Source of the DNA: Acidobacteriota bacterium
GTDB lineage: Bacteria; Acidobacteriota; Vicinamibacteria; Vicinamibacterales; UBA8438
Length of the DNA: 36,731 nt
NCBI GenBank assembly: GCA_026708265.1
Contig: JAPOVI010000083.1
Span: forward strand, 1-36,731
Direction: 5' to 3'
The notes beneath the pieces are model-generated. The model did not search any database, was not told where the DNA came from, and was given only the letters and a program-made list of their open reading frames with translations. Position numbers and translations under genes: made by a program. The number at the start of each line of letters is the position of its first letter. Within the stretch, counting starts at the first letter, position 1. Below are positions 14,047-22,080 of this stretch, piece after piece.

Positions 14047-16854
14047 CTACGCCCCCCAGCGGTAGTTGAGGCGCGCGTAGTAGTACCCGCCGCTCAGGCC
14101 CCAGGGCGTGAACTGGCTGAAGGGCAGGCCGAAGCGGGCGGCGAACAGGTCCATCCGGTCCGAGAAGGTGTCGAAGACGTTCTGGCCGCCGACGGCCAGC
14201 GTGACGCCCGCGGCGAGCGGGACCGTCGCCTCGAGGTCGACGATGAAGCGGCCGCCGAGCACCTGCGCGTCGGCGCCGCGCGCCGAGCGCGCGTCGAGGT
14301 GGTCGACCCACGACCCGTAGTAGTTGAGGCGACCGAGGAGGCCGACGCGCCCCGCGCGCTGGTTCACGGCGACGTTCCAGCGCGTTTCCGGCACGCCCCG
14401 CTCCAGGGCGAGGACGTCGCCCGGGCTGAGCAGAGCCGACTCTTTCGTCACCTCCGTGTCCGTGTGGTTCAGCGCGAAGCTGAACACGGTGTCGCCCCGC
14501 AGGCGCGGGGGGGTGTAGGTCGAGACGACATCGACCCCCCGCGTGCGGGTCGAGAAGTCGTTGATGAAGAAGCGGAAGAAGGCCAGGGTGCGCGCCGACG
14601 TGATCCCCTCCGAAAGGAGTTGCGCGCGCTCCGCCGCGCCGAGCGTGAAGTTCTGGGACAGCGCGAGGCGGTTGTCGACGTCCACGTGGAAGTAGTCGGC
14701 GGTCAGCGTGAACGGTCCGGTGTCGACGACCAGTCCTGCCGTGGCGTTGGTGGACGTTTCGGGATCGAGCGGCCGCCCGCCCCGAAGCTGTGCGGCCCGG
14801 AAGGTGGACGGCACGGTCGCGCTGTCGACCAGGTCCAGCGTCCTGGGGTTGATGGTCGACTGCACGTTGAAGGTGTTCTGCTGGCCGGGCGTCGGGGCGC
14901 GGAACCCCGTGCTGACGCCGCCGCGCACGGAGACGGCGTCGCCGAGGGCGTAGCGGGCCGACAGCTTGCCGTTCGTCGTCGTGCCGAACACGTCGAAGCG
15001 CTCGACGCGCAGCGCGCCTCCGACCGTCCACCGGTCGTCGGGCTGGCGGAGCTCGACGTCGCCGTAGGCGGCGACGTTCGCGCGGGTCCACGTCCCGGCC
15101 GTGTAGTCCGGGAACCCCGGGAAGCCGTTGGACCCGGAGACGAAGCCCTGCGGTGCGAACGGCCCCACCTGCCAGGAGGCGAGCTCTCCCTCGCGGATCG
15201 TGAAGCGCTCGTCGCGCCATTCGGCGCCGGCGGCCAGGTGCACCAGCTCGGTGGCGGCGTAGGAGACGTCGAAGTTGAGGTTGACCTCCGCCTGGCGGTA
15301 GAGGCCGGGGTCGAAGTCGCGCGGGGTAGCCGGGCCGAGCGAGGCGTTGACCGTGTTGAAGAGGAAGAAGTCCGCCTCGTGCGAGCCGTAGCCGGCGCTG
15401 GCGTCCCACGTCAGTCCGGCGTCCGTGGTCCGCCGCAGGCCGGCTACCGCCGAGACGTCCGTGATCACGCCGCTGAACCACGGGGTGAAGCCGCCCGGCG
15501 CGACCTCCTGCATGGAGAAGCAGTTCGGGTCCGCGCGCACCTGGGCCAGAGCCGCCTGGTCCGTTCGGTGGTCGGTGATGGCGACGGTCGGGCAGTTCGC
15601 GGAGCCGTCCCGAACGCCGTCCTGTGCGTCGAGCACATCGCCGATGAGGAGTGTCCGGCCGCTGTCGAGGCTGAAGATGTTCGCTCGGGTGTTCGGATTG
15701 CGGAAGTAGAAGCTCTGCGTCGACGTCTTGTTGGCGTAGTTGGCGTGGCCGTAGAGCTCGAGGCCGTTGGCGAACGCGCGGCCGAGGTTGCCGAACAGCT
15801 TCAGGTCGTCCTCGGCCGTCGGGTCGCCCCACGGCTGCGCCGGGTCCGCGACCGCGGTGTTGCCGGCCGCGATGAGCGCCGCCGCGTCGGCGCGCTGCAC
15901 GCTGCGGTCCGTCGGGTCGGAGTTGCCGTACTCGAAGCTGAGGTTGGCGAAGCCGGTCTCCCCGAGCGGGAGGCCCACGTTGCCGGCCATGTTGTACGCG
16001 TCGCCGTCCCCGGCGCGGTAGGTGCCGGTGTTGAGCTCCAGGCTGCCGCCGGCCCGATCGTCCTTGAGCAGGAAGTTCATGACGCCGGCGATGGCGTCCG
16101 ATCCGTACTGCGCCGACGCCCCGTCGCGCAGCACCTCCACCTGCCGGAGGGCGATCGAGGGAATCGTCGAGATGTCCGGCCCCTGCGTCCCGTCCGTCAC
16201 GCCGCCGAACCAGACGAGGATCGCCGAGCGGTGGCGGCGCTTGCCGTTCACCAGCACCAGCGTGTGGTCGTGGGCCAGGTTCCGCAGGCTGGCCGGCCGC
16301 ACGAGCGACGCTGCGCCGCTGATGGGGTGCGTGGCGACGTTGAACGACGGGACCAGCGTCCGCAGCCGGTAGTCGAGCGAAGCGGCGCCCTGGCTGACGA
16401 CGTCCCGGAACGGAAGGGCGTCGATGGGGACGGGCGACTCGGTCACCGAACGCGGCTGCGCGCGGCTGCCGACGACCACCACTTGCTCCTCGAGCTGCAC
16501 CGACAGCACGGCATCGACGGTCACGGAGCCGCCGGCGTCGAGCGCGACTTCGCGGCACACTTCCGTGTGGAAGCCGGGCAGCGTGAACGTCACGTCGTAC
16601 GCGCCCGGCGCAAGGCCGGTGATCGCGAACGCGCCGGTCCCGTCGGTGACCGCGACCGCGGTCGAGCCGTCGGGCTCCGCGCCGCGAGCCTCGACGGTCA
16701 CGCCCGGCAGGACGAGCCCCGTCGCGTCGGTGACGGTGCCTTCGACGGCCGCATCCTGCGCCCCGGCGACGGACGGTGCGGCGAGCGAGATCACCACGGT
16801 GAGCACGGCGATCGGCAACGCCCGACGGGGGCAGCGTGTCAGGGTCAGTGTCAT
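14047..16854 (-). CDS. TonB-dependent outer-membrane receptor
   Basis: A 935-residue outer-membrane receptor that imports a ligand using TonB energy. Order: signal peptide (about 1-32), a carboxypeptidase-regulatory-like domain (about 35-115; VEGTVTDATGLVLPGVTV, GAFAITGLAPGAYDVTFTLPGF), the plug (about 125-250; LVNGKRRHRSAIL, RQVEVLRDGASAQYGSDAIAGVMNFLLK), and a 22-strand-type barrel. The latter includes GVSTGFRAPTPGQQNTFNVQ and the C-terminal NVFDTFSDRMDL and YYYARLNYRWGA. The ligand cannot be read from the sequence; the domain order resembles receptors paired with peptide or carbohydrate uptake in this phylum. TAGACT ends 8 nt before the ATG without a clear ribosome site. P450 and transporter genes lie upstream on the same strand. 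Confidence 0.95.
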   Translation of the reverse strand: MTLTLTRCPRRALPIAVLTVVISLAAPSVAGAQDAAVEGTVTDATGLVLPGVTVEARGAEPDGSTAVAVTDGTGAFAITGLAPGAYDVTFTLPGFHTEVCREVALDAGGSVTVDAVLSVQLEEQVVVVGSRAQPRSVTESPVPIDALPFRDVVSQGAASLDYRLRTLVPSFNVATHPISGAASLVRPASLRNLAHDHTLVLVNGKRRHRSAILVWFGGVTDGTQGPDISTIPSIALRQVEVLRDGASAQYGSDAIAGVMNFLLKDDRAGGSLELNTGTYRAGDGDAYNMAGNVGLPLGETGFANLSFEYGNSDPTDRSVQRADAAALIAAGNTAVADPAQPWGDPTAEDDLKLFGNLGRAFANGLELYGHANYANKTSTQSFYFRNPNTRANIFSLDSGRTLLIGDVLDAQDGVRDGSANCPTVAITDHRTDQAALAQVRADPNCFSMQEVAPGGFTPWFSGVITDVSAVAGLRRTTDAGLTWDASAGYGSHEADFFLFNTVNASLGPATPRDFDPGLYRQAEVNLNFDVSYAATELVHLAAGAEWRDERFTIREGELASWQVGPFAPQGFVSGSNGFPGFPDYTAGTWTRANVAAYGDVELRQPDDRWTVGGALRVERFDVFGTTTNGKLSARYALGDAVSVRGGVSTGFRAPTPGQQNTFNVQSTINPRTLDLVDSATVPSTFRAAQLRGGRPLDPETSTNATAGLVVDTGPFTLTADYFHVDVDNRLALSQNFTLGAAERAQLLSEGITSARTLAFFRFFINDFSTRTRGVDVVSTYTPPRLRGDTVFSFALNHTDTEVTKESALLSPGDVLALERGVPETRWNVAVNQRAGRVGLLGRLNYYGSWVDHLDARSARGADAQVLGGRFIVDLEATVPLAAGVTLAVGGQNVFDTFSDRMDLFAARFGLPFSQFTPWGLSGGYYYARLNYRWGA

Positions 16855-16862
16855 CGCGGCAT

Positions 16863-16868
16863 AGTCTA
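16863..16868 (-). promoter_or_regulatory. Possible leaderless -10 box (TAGACT) for TonB receptor gene
   Basis: TAGACT on the minus strand ends 8 nt before the ATG at 16854, and the intervening bases are not a ribosome site. Confidence 0.35.
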
Positions 16869-17002
16869 TGGGGTGGAGCGGGACGGCGGGTGATGGGCGG
16901 AGCCGCTCCGGCTCGCGGGCGGAGTCGGTCGGGCATGGACGGCGGCCGTGGCGAGCAGGGCGTCGTTACCGACTCGCGCAGACGGTCCGCCCGGACCGTC
17001 TG

Positions 17003-18361
17003 TCAGTCCGCCGACTGTCGTCGGCGGACCACACGGAACTTGAAACGGTCGTCGGGGCTGGGGGTCGGCGCGGGGCTGATCTTCAGGACGTAGTCGGGCG
17101 GGTCGAGGGCCGGCTCGATCTCGTGGACGATGGTGGCCATCGTCGCGGCGATGGACACCTCCGCGAAGCCCGCCCCGAGGCAGACGTGCGGCCCGGCGCC
17201 GAACGGGGCGAAGACGCCGGGCTGGTGGTGCTCCTGCCGCTCGGGCGTGTAGCGGTCGATGTCGAAGCGCTCCGGCTCGGGGAAGTACTGCTCCAGGTGG
17301 TGCGGCACGGTGGTCGCCACGATGACCTTCTCGCCCGCCGGGATGGTGTAACCGGCGAAGTCGAACGTGTTCGACACGGTGCGCGTGATGGCTGGCGCGA
17401 TCGGGTACATCCGCAGCGTCTCGAGCCCGACGCGGTGCGTCACGTCGAGCGTTCGCAGGGCGTCGGCGCTCAGCGTGCCCCCGGCGAAGCTCGCGTCCGC
17501 CTCGGCGGTCATGCGCTCGAGGAGGTCCGGGTGCTTCAGCAACGCGTAGAGCATGAACGCGCACGTGCTGCCCACCGTGTCGAGCCCGGCGATGAACGGC
17601 CCGAGCACCGCCGGCATGAGGTCGGTCTCGGGGAAGAACTGCGGATCGGCATGGTGCAGGGCCAAGAGGTCGTCGACGAGGTCGGTGTCGGCTTCCGGCC
17701 GCTGCTCCCCGCCCTGCTCATGGGCCGCCCGCACCGTCGCGTAGAGCTCCTCCACCCGCCGGCGGGCGCGCCGGAAGCGCGGCGTCCGCATCAGCACGGC
17801 CGGCCGCTGGCGGGTGACGCGCGCGGCCAGCAGCGTGCGCACGAAGACGATCATGTCGTCGAGATAGTCGCGCGGGGACATGCCCGCCGCGATGGTGCCG
17901 AGCTGGTCCGTGATGATGCGCTGCAGCGCATACAGGCCGGGCACGGACTCGTCGAGCGGCCACGCCGCGACCTCGCGGCGCGTGATGCCGATGACGTCGT
18001 CGAGGTGCTCGTGGATGAACGAGCGGGAGTAGCCCGTCTTCTGCGCCTTGCGCATGCGGGCGTGCTCGGCGCCGTCCATGCTCAGCATCGAGCGCGCGGC
18101 CCCGAGTTCCCGGTCGAAGTCCATCCAGAACTCGCGCGAGCGGAGGTGCAGTCTTCCTTCCTTCGTGACGAAGAGGTTGGCCTCCGGACCCGCGAGCACC
18201 GTGAAGCGACGGCCGAGCGCGTGGACGCGGAAGACCGGCCCGAGCCGCAGGTACTGCTGGGTGAAGAACGCCCCGACGTCGCCGGCCATGGCGAACGCAT
18301 CCCCGACGAGGGGCAGGCCCGGTGCGCTGGGCGGTGCGGGCGAAGGGACTGCCTGCGTCAT
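17003..18361 (-). CDS. Cytochrome P450
   Basis: A 452-residue haem monooxygenase. Motifs in order: the I-helix oxygen-binding segment FIAGLDTVGST (about residue 260), the K-helix E-x-x-R (ETLRMYP, about residue 312), the PERF-type segment FPEPERFDIDRY, and the haem loop FAPFGAGPHVCLGAGFAE with the thiolate ligand C394. It has no transmembrane anchor and is soluble in type. Its substrate and redox partner are not visible here; no ferredoxin gene is near. The ATG at 18361 is preceded immediately by GGAG, which is too close for a good ribosome site; a GTG at 18391 would add ten residues. A perfect 11-bp inverted repeat lies just upstream (18381-18420). Confidence 0.93.
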   Translation of the reverse strand: MTQAVPSPAPPSAPGLPLVGDAFAMAGDVGAFFTQQYLRLGPVFRVHALGRRFTVLAGPEANLFVTKEGRLHLRSREFWMDFDRELGAARSMLSMDGAEHARMRKAQKTGYSRSFIHEHLDDVIGITRREVAAWPLDESVPGLYALQRIITDQLGTIAAGMSPRDYLDDMIVFVRTLLAARVTRQRPAVLMRTPRFRRARRRVEELYATVRAAHEQGGEQRPEADTDLVDDLLALHHADPQFFPETDLMPAVLGPFIAGLDTVGSTCAFMLYALLKHPDLLERMTAEADASFAGGTLSADALRTLDVTHRVGLETLRMYPIAPAITRTVSNTFDFAGYTIPAGEKVIVATTVPHHLEQYFPEPERFDIDRYTPERQEHHQPGVFAPFGAGPHVCLGAGFAEVSIAATMATIVHEIEPALDPPDYVLKISPAPTPSPDDRFKFRVVRRRQSAD

Positions 18362-18380
18362 CTCCAAGTACGACCCTATC

Positions 18381-18420
18381 ACGGTTGCCACACACCCGCC
18401 CCGCAGACGGTGGCAACCGT
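18381..18420. repeat. 11-bp perfect inverted repeat upstream of P450 gene
   Basis: ACGGTTGCCAC (18381-18391) and GTGGCAACCGT (18410-18420) are perfect inverted arms 18 nt apart, between the transporter stop and the P450 start. The spacing fits an operator for a dimeric regulator or a terminator-like hairpin for the upstream transporter gene. Confidence 0.5.
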
Positions 18421-18482
18421 AGGGCGCCGCGAATGCGCCGGAACGCGTGATGCGCGCCGGCGCCTGCGACGGATTGGCGGCG

Positions 18483-19868
18483 TCAGCTGAAGTCCGTGCC
18501 GAGGAGCACGGCGATGATGATCGCCAGCACCGCGGCCGGGGCCACGAAGCGGATGAAGGCGAGCCAGAGCCCGTACCGGAACCAGCCGGGCTGATTCCCG
18601 TCCAGCAGCTCCCCGCGGCTCACGCGGCGGCTGACGAACCAGCCCGCGGCCAGCGTCACCGTCAGGCCTCCGGTCGGCAGCATGACGTTCGACACGAAGT
18701 GGTCGACCGTCTCGAACCAGCCCGTCTTGTTGGCGAACACGGCCAGGGTCGAGAGGAAGGGCGTGCCCGAGAACGAAAGGGCCGCGAAGATCGTGAAGAC
18801 GAAGACGGCCGCGCCGGAGAGGAGCGTCGCGCGGTGCCGCTCGAGGGCATGCTCGTCGATCAGGTAGCTGGTGACGACCTCCAGCAGGGAGATGGTGGAT
18901 GTGAGCGCCGCCACCGCCACCAGGACGTAGAACAGCGGCGCCAGCAGCACTCCGAACGGCACCGCGGTATAGAAGAGCTCCGGAAGCGAGATGAAGAGCA
19001 TTCCGACCGGCGAGGCGCCCACCTGCTCCGTCATCCCCGCCACCGAGAAGATGACGGAGAACATGACCACCGAGGCGACGACCGCGATCCCGGTGTCGAG
19101 GGCGACGATGGCCGCCGTCGCCTTCACGATCGACTGCTTGCGCGACAGGTACGACCCGTAGGTGATCATCGCCCCCATGCCCACGGAGAGCGAAAAGAAC
19201 GAGTGTCCGAGGGCGCTGAGCGCCGAGCCCGCCTCGAGCTCCGAGAAGTTGGCCCGGAAGAGGAAGCCGAGCGCCTGCCCGGAGCCGCTCATCCCGAGGG
19301 CGCTCACGAGCAGCAGCAGGAGAATGCCGAAGAGGATCGGGAGCGACACGCGGGCGAGCCGCTCGATGCCGTTGCGGACGCCGAACCAGACCACGGCGAT
19401 GGTGGCCAGGCTGAACCCGAGCGACAGGACGAGCTGCAGGCCGGCGCTGCCCACCTGGGCGTTGAAGAGGTCGCCGGTCGCCAGCCCCGCCGGATACCCG
19501 CTGGCGGACCACGCCGCCGTCCTCGCGAAGTAGTAGAGCGACCAGCCCGCGATGACCGTGTAGTAGCTGAGCAGCAGGAAGGCGCAGAGCACGCCCCACA
19601 CCCCGAAGACGCCCCACCAGGGGCCGACGCACTCGCGCAACGCGCCGACGGTGCTCTTCTGCGTCCGCCGGCCGATGAGCAGCTCCGCCATCATGATCGG
19701 CATCCCGACGGCCAGGATGCAGACCAGGTAGACGAGGACGAACGCGCCGCCGTTGTTCTCCCAGGTGATGTAGGGGAAGCGCCAGAGGTTGCCCAGGCCG
19801 ATCGCGCTGCCGGTAGCGGCCAGGATGAAGCCGACGTTGGAGCCCCAATGGCCACGGTCGCTCTGCAT
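18483..19868 (-). CDS. Neurotransmitter:sodium symporter (NSS/SNF) family transporter
   Basis: A 461-residue inner-membrane transporter that couples amino acid or related uptake to sodium. The N-terminus has the NSS hallmark GFILAATGSAIGLGNLWRFPYITWENNGGAFVLVYL, the unwound first helix that binds Na+ and substrate in LeuT. About eleven to twelve hydrophobic spans follow, including FFSLSVGMGAMITYGSYLSRK (helix 6 region) and FYVLVAVAALTSTISLLEVV (helix 8 region). GGAGG lies 7 nt before the ATG at 19868. It lies upstream of the P450 and TonB receptor genes on the same strand, but gaps of 120-150 bases separate them. The substrate is unknown. Confidence 0.95.
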   Translation of the reverse strand: MQSDRGHWGSNVGFILAATGSAIGLGNLWRFPYITWENNGGAFVLVYLVCILAVGMPIMMAELLIGRRTQKSTVGALRECVGPWWGVFGVWGVLCAFLLLSYYTVIAGWSLYYFARTAAWSASGYPAGLATGDLFNAQVGSAGLQLVLSLGFSLATIAVVWFGVRNGIERLARVSLPILFGILLLLLVSALGMSGSGQALGFLFRANFSELEAGSALSALGHSFFSLSVGMGAMITYGSYLSRKQSIVKATAAIVALDTGIAVVASVVMFSVIFSVAGMTEQVGASPVGMLFISLPELFYTAVPFGVLLAPLFYVLVAVAALTSTISLLEVVTSYLIDEHALERHRATLLSGAAVFVFTIFAALSFSGTPFLSTLAVFANKTGWFETVDHFVSNVMLPTGGLTVTLAAGWFVSRRVSRGELLDGNQPGWFRYGLWLAFIRFVAPAAVLAIIIAVLLGTDFS

Positions 19869-19951
19869 CCGATGTCCTCCGCGTCTTGCGAGCGGCGGTC
19901 GCGAAGCGGCTCGCGGTGGCTGAAAAGGGCCGGCAGACCGGCACGAGCAGT

Positions 19952-19984
19952 CTAGGAGCTTGCGCGGCAGAAAGCAACGCAGTG
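19952..19984. repeat. Degenerate half-copy of the palindromic repeat
   Basis: CTAGGAGCTTGCGC is identical to the outer arm of the elements at 1-83 and 2162-2244, and the following bases (GGCAGAAAGCAACGCAGTG) resemble the inner arm and loop with several changes. The second arm is not recognisable. It lies between divergent genes, 17 kb from the other copies, so the repeat is dispersed. Confidence 0.5.
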
Positions 19985-20007
19985 GAGTTCGCGGCGCCCG
20001 GACGCGG

Positions 20008-20013
20008 TAGAAT
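20008..20013 (+). promoter_or_regulatory. Possible leaderless -10 box (TAGAAT)
   Basis: TAGAAT ends exactly 7 nt before the ATG at 20021, the spacing expected if transcription starts at the A of ATG. It favours that ATG over the one at 20012. Confidence 0.4.
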
Positions 20014-20020
20014 GCGCGCG

Positions 20021-20713
20021 ATGCACCGCGCGCGGATCGTCGGGCGTGGCGGCAGGCATGTGGCAGTCGCCGCGATGGTGGCCGCCGCGGGCCTGGGGGC
20101 AGCGGAGTTGCCGGCCCAGGCGCCCGAGACGTCGCTGGCCGAGACCTTCCACTGGGTGCTCCCGGCGGACCGCGACGGCGTCGAGGTGGCGACGCTCCAT
20201 CCCTCGGACTGCTACGTGGTGCAGCGGGCGGAGGGAGTCGTCTACTTCGGGGAGCGAACGGAAGCGCTCGACGTCCTCCAGAGCCGTCTGCCGCCGGCCG
20301 GAGCGCACCGCGTGGAGTCGCTCGGGCCGCGCGGCGAGTGCGAGGACGAGGGCTGCGTCGATCTCGCCCGGCTGGTCGAGGCGCTGGAGGAGGAGATGGC
20401 CTCCGCCAACCGGCGCCGCCAGCGCCGCGCGGACCACCGTCCGTCCCCGATCGACAACTGGTACGGCGGCGCGTACACGGACGTCGGGTCCGACGAGCGA
20501 GCCCGCTTCCGGAACGCCCCCGAGCAGCGCATGGTGTTCCGGCACCTGGCGACGGCGCGGCGCGGCAACTGCTACGAGGCGAAGGCGTTGCGCACGTTGA
20601 CCATCCACGTCCGGGATCACGAGCAGCGCGCGCAGCGCAGCGGGGTCTATCACGGGTTGTTGACGATTCGCCATCGACACGCCGAGGGCCGCGGCGGTGC
20701 GGTAGCGGACTGA
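20021..20713 (+). CDS. Secreted protein of unknown function
   Basis: A 230-residue protein that I do not recognise. The first 35 residues (RHVAVAAMVAAAGLGAAELPAQA) look like a signal peptide. The body contains FHWVLPADRDGVEVATLHPSDCYVVQ, a GECEDEGCVDLARLVEALEEEM segment that may form a disulfide and a helix, a basic RRRQRRADHR stretch, then NWYGGAYTDVGSDERARF and a final RGNCYEAKALRTLTIHVRD. It is probably periplasmic or surface-located. Codon use fits the neighbours. It lies 41 bases before the metallo-hydrolase gene on the same strand and may be co-transcribed. The antisense strand is also open, so some doubt about reality remains. Confidence 0.55.
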   Translation: MHRARIVGRGGRHVAVAAMVAAAGLGAAELPAQAPETSLAETFHWVLPADRDGVEVATLHPSDCYVVQRAEGVVYFGERTEALDVLQSRLPPAGAHRVESLGPRGECEDEGCVDLARLVEALEEEMASANRRRQRRADHRPSPIDNWYGGAYTDVGSDERARFRNAPEQRMVFRHLATARRGNCYEAKALRTLTIHVRDHEQRAQRSGVYHGLLTIRHRHAEGRGGAVAD

Positions 20714-20754
20714 TACGGAAGCGCACGGACACGGAAGCGAGGGGAGCCAGCGTG

Positions 20755-21855
20755 ATGTTGAAGTTGAAGAGGATGATGGAGCGCGCGAACCCGCGCGTGG
20801 CGGCGGCGTTCGTGGTGCTCGTGATCGGCCTCGGGCTGATTGCGGCGGCGCAGGAGCAGGGAGAGACCGACCCGACCGACGGTGCGGCCGCGTGGCGCTT
20901 CGAGGACCTCGGCGACGGCGTCTGGTTCGCGACCGGCACCGGCGCGATGACGACGTTCAGCAACTCGCTGGTCATCGTCAACGACGACCACGCGATGCTG
21001 GTCGACACGACCGTCTCGCCGGCCGCGGCGCGCAAGCTCGTGGCGGAGATCGCGACGGAGGTGACGGACAAGCCGATCCGCTACGTCTTCAACACCCACT
21101 TCCACTTCGACCACTCGCACGGCAACCAGATCTTCGGCGACGACGTCGAGATCGTCGGCCATGACTTCGTCCGCCTGCAGCACGTCTCGACGGGGCTCGA
21201 CCAGCGGACCAACCGCGCGTTCGCGGCCGCCATCCCGGGCCAGATCGAGGGTCTCGAGGCCCAGATCGCCGCGGCGTCCGATGCGGCGGCGCGGACGCAG
21301 CTCGAAACCGCCCTGCGGCAGCTTCGGGCGCATCGGAACGCCATCCAGGAGACGGTCGTCAAGGCGCCGAACGTCACCTACAGCGACACGCTGACGCTGG
21401 TGAAGGGCGGCCGCGAGGTGCAACTGCACTTCCCCGGGCGGGGCCATACCGGCGGCGACACGCTGGTCTTCCTCCCCGAGGAGCGGATCGTCTTCACCGG
21501 GGACTTCTTCCTGGGCAGCCCGGGCGCGAACGCCCTGCCCTACATGGGCGACGGCTTCGTCAACGAGTGGCCGGCCAGCCTCGACGGGCTGAAGGCGCTC
21601 GACTTCGAGATCATGGTGCCCGGCCACGGGACCCCGTTCCGCGACCGCAGTCAGATCGACGACCTGCAGGCGTACCTCGGCGACCTCTGGGCGCAGGTGT
21701 CCGCCCTGCGCAAGGAAGGGTTGTCGCCGGAGGAGGCGGCGGGCCGCGTCGACCTGAGCGCGCACGCGGACGCGTACGGTGCGCAGGCCGGGAGCGCCGA
21801 CCCGCGGGCGGTGCTGCGGATGTACGAGATCCTGCAGGTCCTGCACCCGATGTAG
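20755..21855 (+). CDS. Metallo-beta-lactamase-fold hydrolase, exported or membrane-anchored
   Basis: A 366-residue hydrolase with the full binuclear zinc set: H115-x-H117-x-D119-H120 (THFHFDHSH), H231 (GRGHTGGD), D250 (FTGDFF) and H291 (VPGHGTPF). Order and spacing are those of the MBL superfamily near class B lactamases and SoxH/quinoprotein-relay hydrolases. The N-terminus has a hydrophobic stretch (VAAAFVVLVIGLGLIAAA) after basic residues, acting as a signal or anchor. An insertion between about residues 140 and 200 is rich in Ala/Gln/Arg and probably helical (EGLEAQIAAASDAAARTQ). The substrate is unknown; antibiotic hydrolysis is not implied. GGGGAG lies 8 nt before the ATG. Confidence 0.92.
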   Translation: MLKLKRMMERANPRVAAAFVVLVIGLGLIAAAQEQGETDPTDGAAAWRFEDLGDGVWFATGTGAMTTFSNSLVIVNDDHAMLVDTTVSPAAARKLVAEIATEVTDKPIRYVFNTHFHFDHSHGNQIFGDDVEIVGHDFVRLQHVSTGLDQRTNRAFAAAIPGQIEGLEAQIAAASDAAARTQLETALRQLRAHRNAIQETVVKAPNVTYSDTLTLVKGGREVQLHFPGRGHTGGDTLVFLPEERIVFTGDFFLGSPGANALPYMGDGFVNEWPASLDGLKALDFEIMVPGHGTPFRDRSQIDDLQAYLGDLWAQVSALRKEGLSPEEAAGRVDLSAHADAYGAQAGSADPRAVLRMYEILQVLHPM

Positions 21856-21870
21856 GGCGCAGACGCCGGG

Positions 21871-21887
21871 CACGGTCACCGTGTTTC
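21871..21887 (+). terminator. Short hairpin with TTT after the MBL gene
   Basis: CACGGT-C-ACCGTG followed by TTT begins 15 nt past the stop at 21855. A further 9-bp inverted repeat (GCCAACCCG 21893-21901, CGGGTTGGC 21926-21934) lies just beyond. This is a weak terminator candidate; the rest of the 225-base gap before the S9 gene shows no gene. Confidence 0.35.
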
Positions 21888-22080
21888 GCCGGGCCAACCC
21901 GCCCGCACGGTGATCGGGTTCGCGCCGGGTTGGCATATGCCCGGTTGCGTGCCCTGACGCTGCGGTTGCGTTGCCGAGTGGGCGTGGCGGCGACACGGGG
22001 CGACCCGCTCCGGCTCCCGCCGTCTACCGGCATCGCCGGCCGCCGGTTCCGGTTCGCTCGTCCCCGGAGGAGGTTCCGAC

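Noticed and set aside
16855..19868. A P450-centred biosynthetic cluster
   Set aside because: There is no synthase, tailoring set or redox partner nearby; the genes are separated by independent gaps.
20755..21855. Antibiotic-resistance beta-lactamase
   Set aside because: The fold is shared by many hydrolases, and the sequence is closer to general MBL hydrolases than to class B lactamases.
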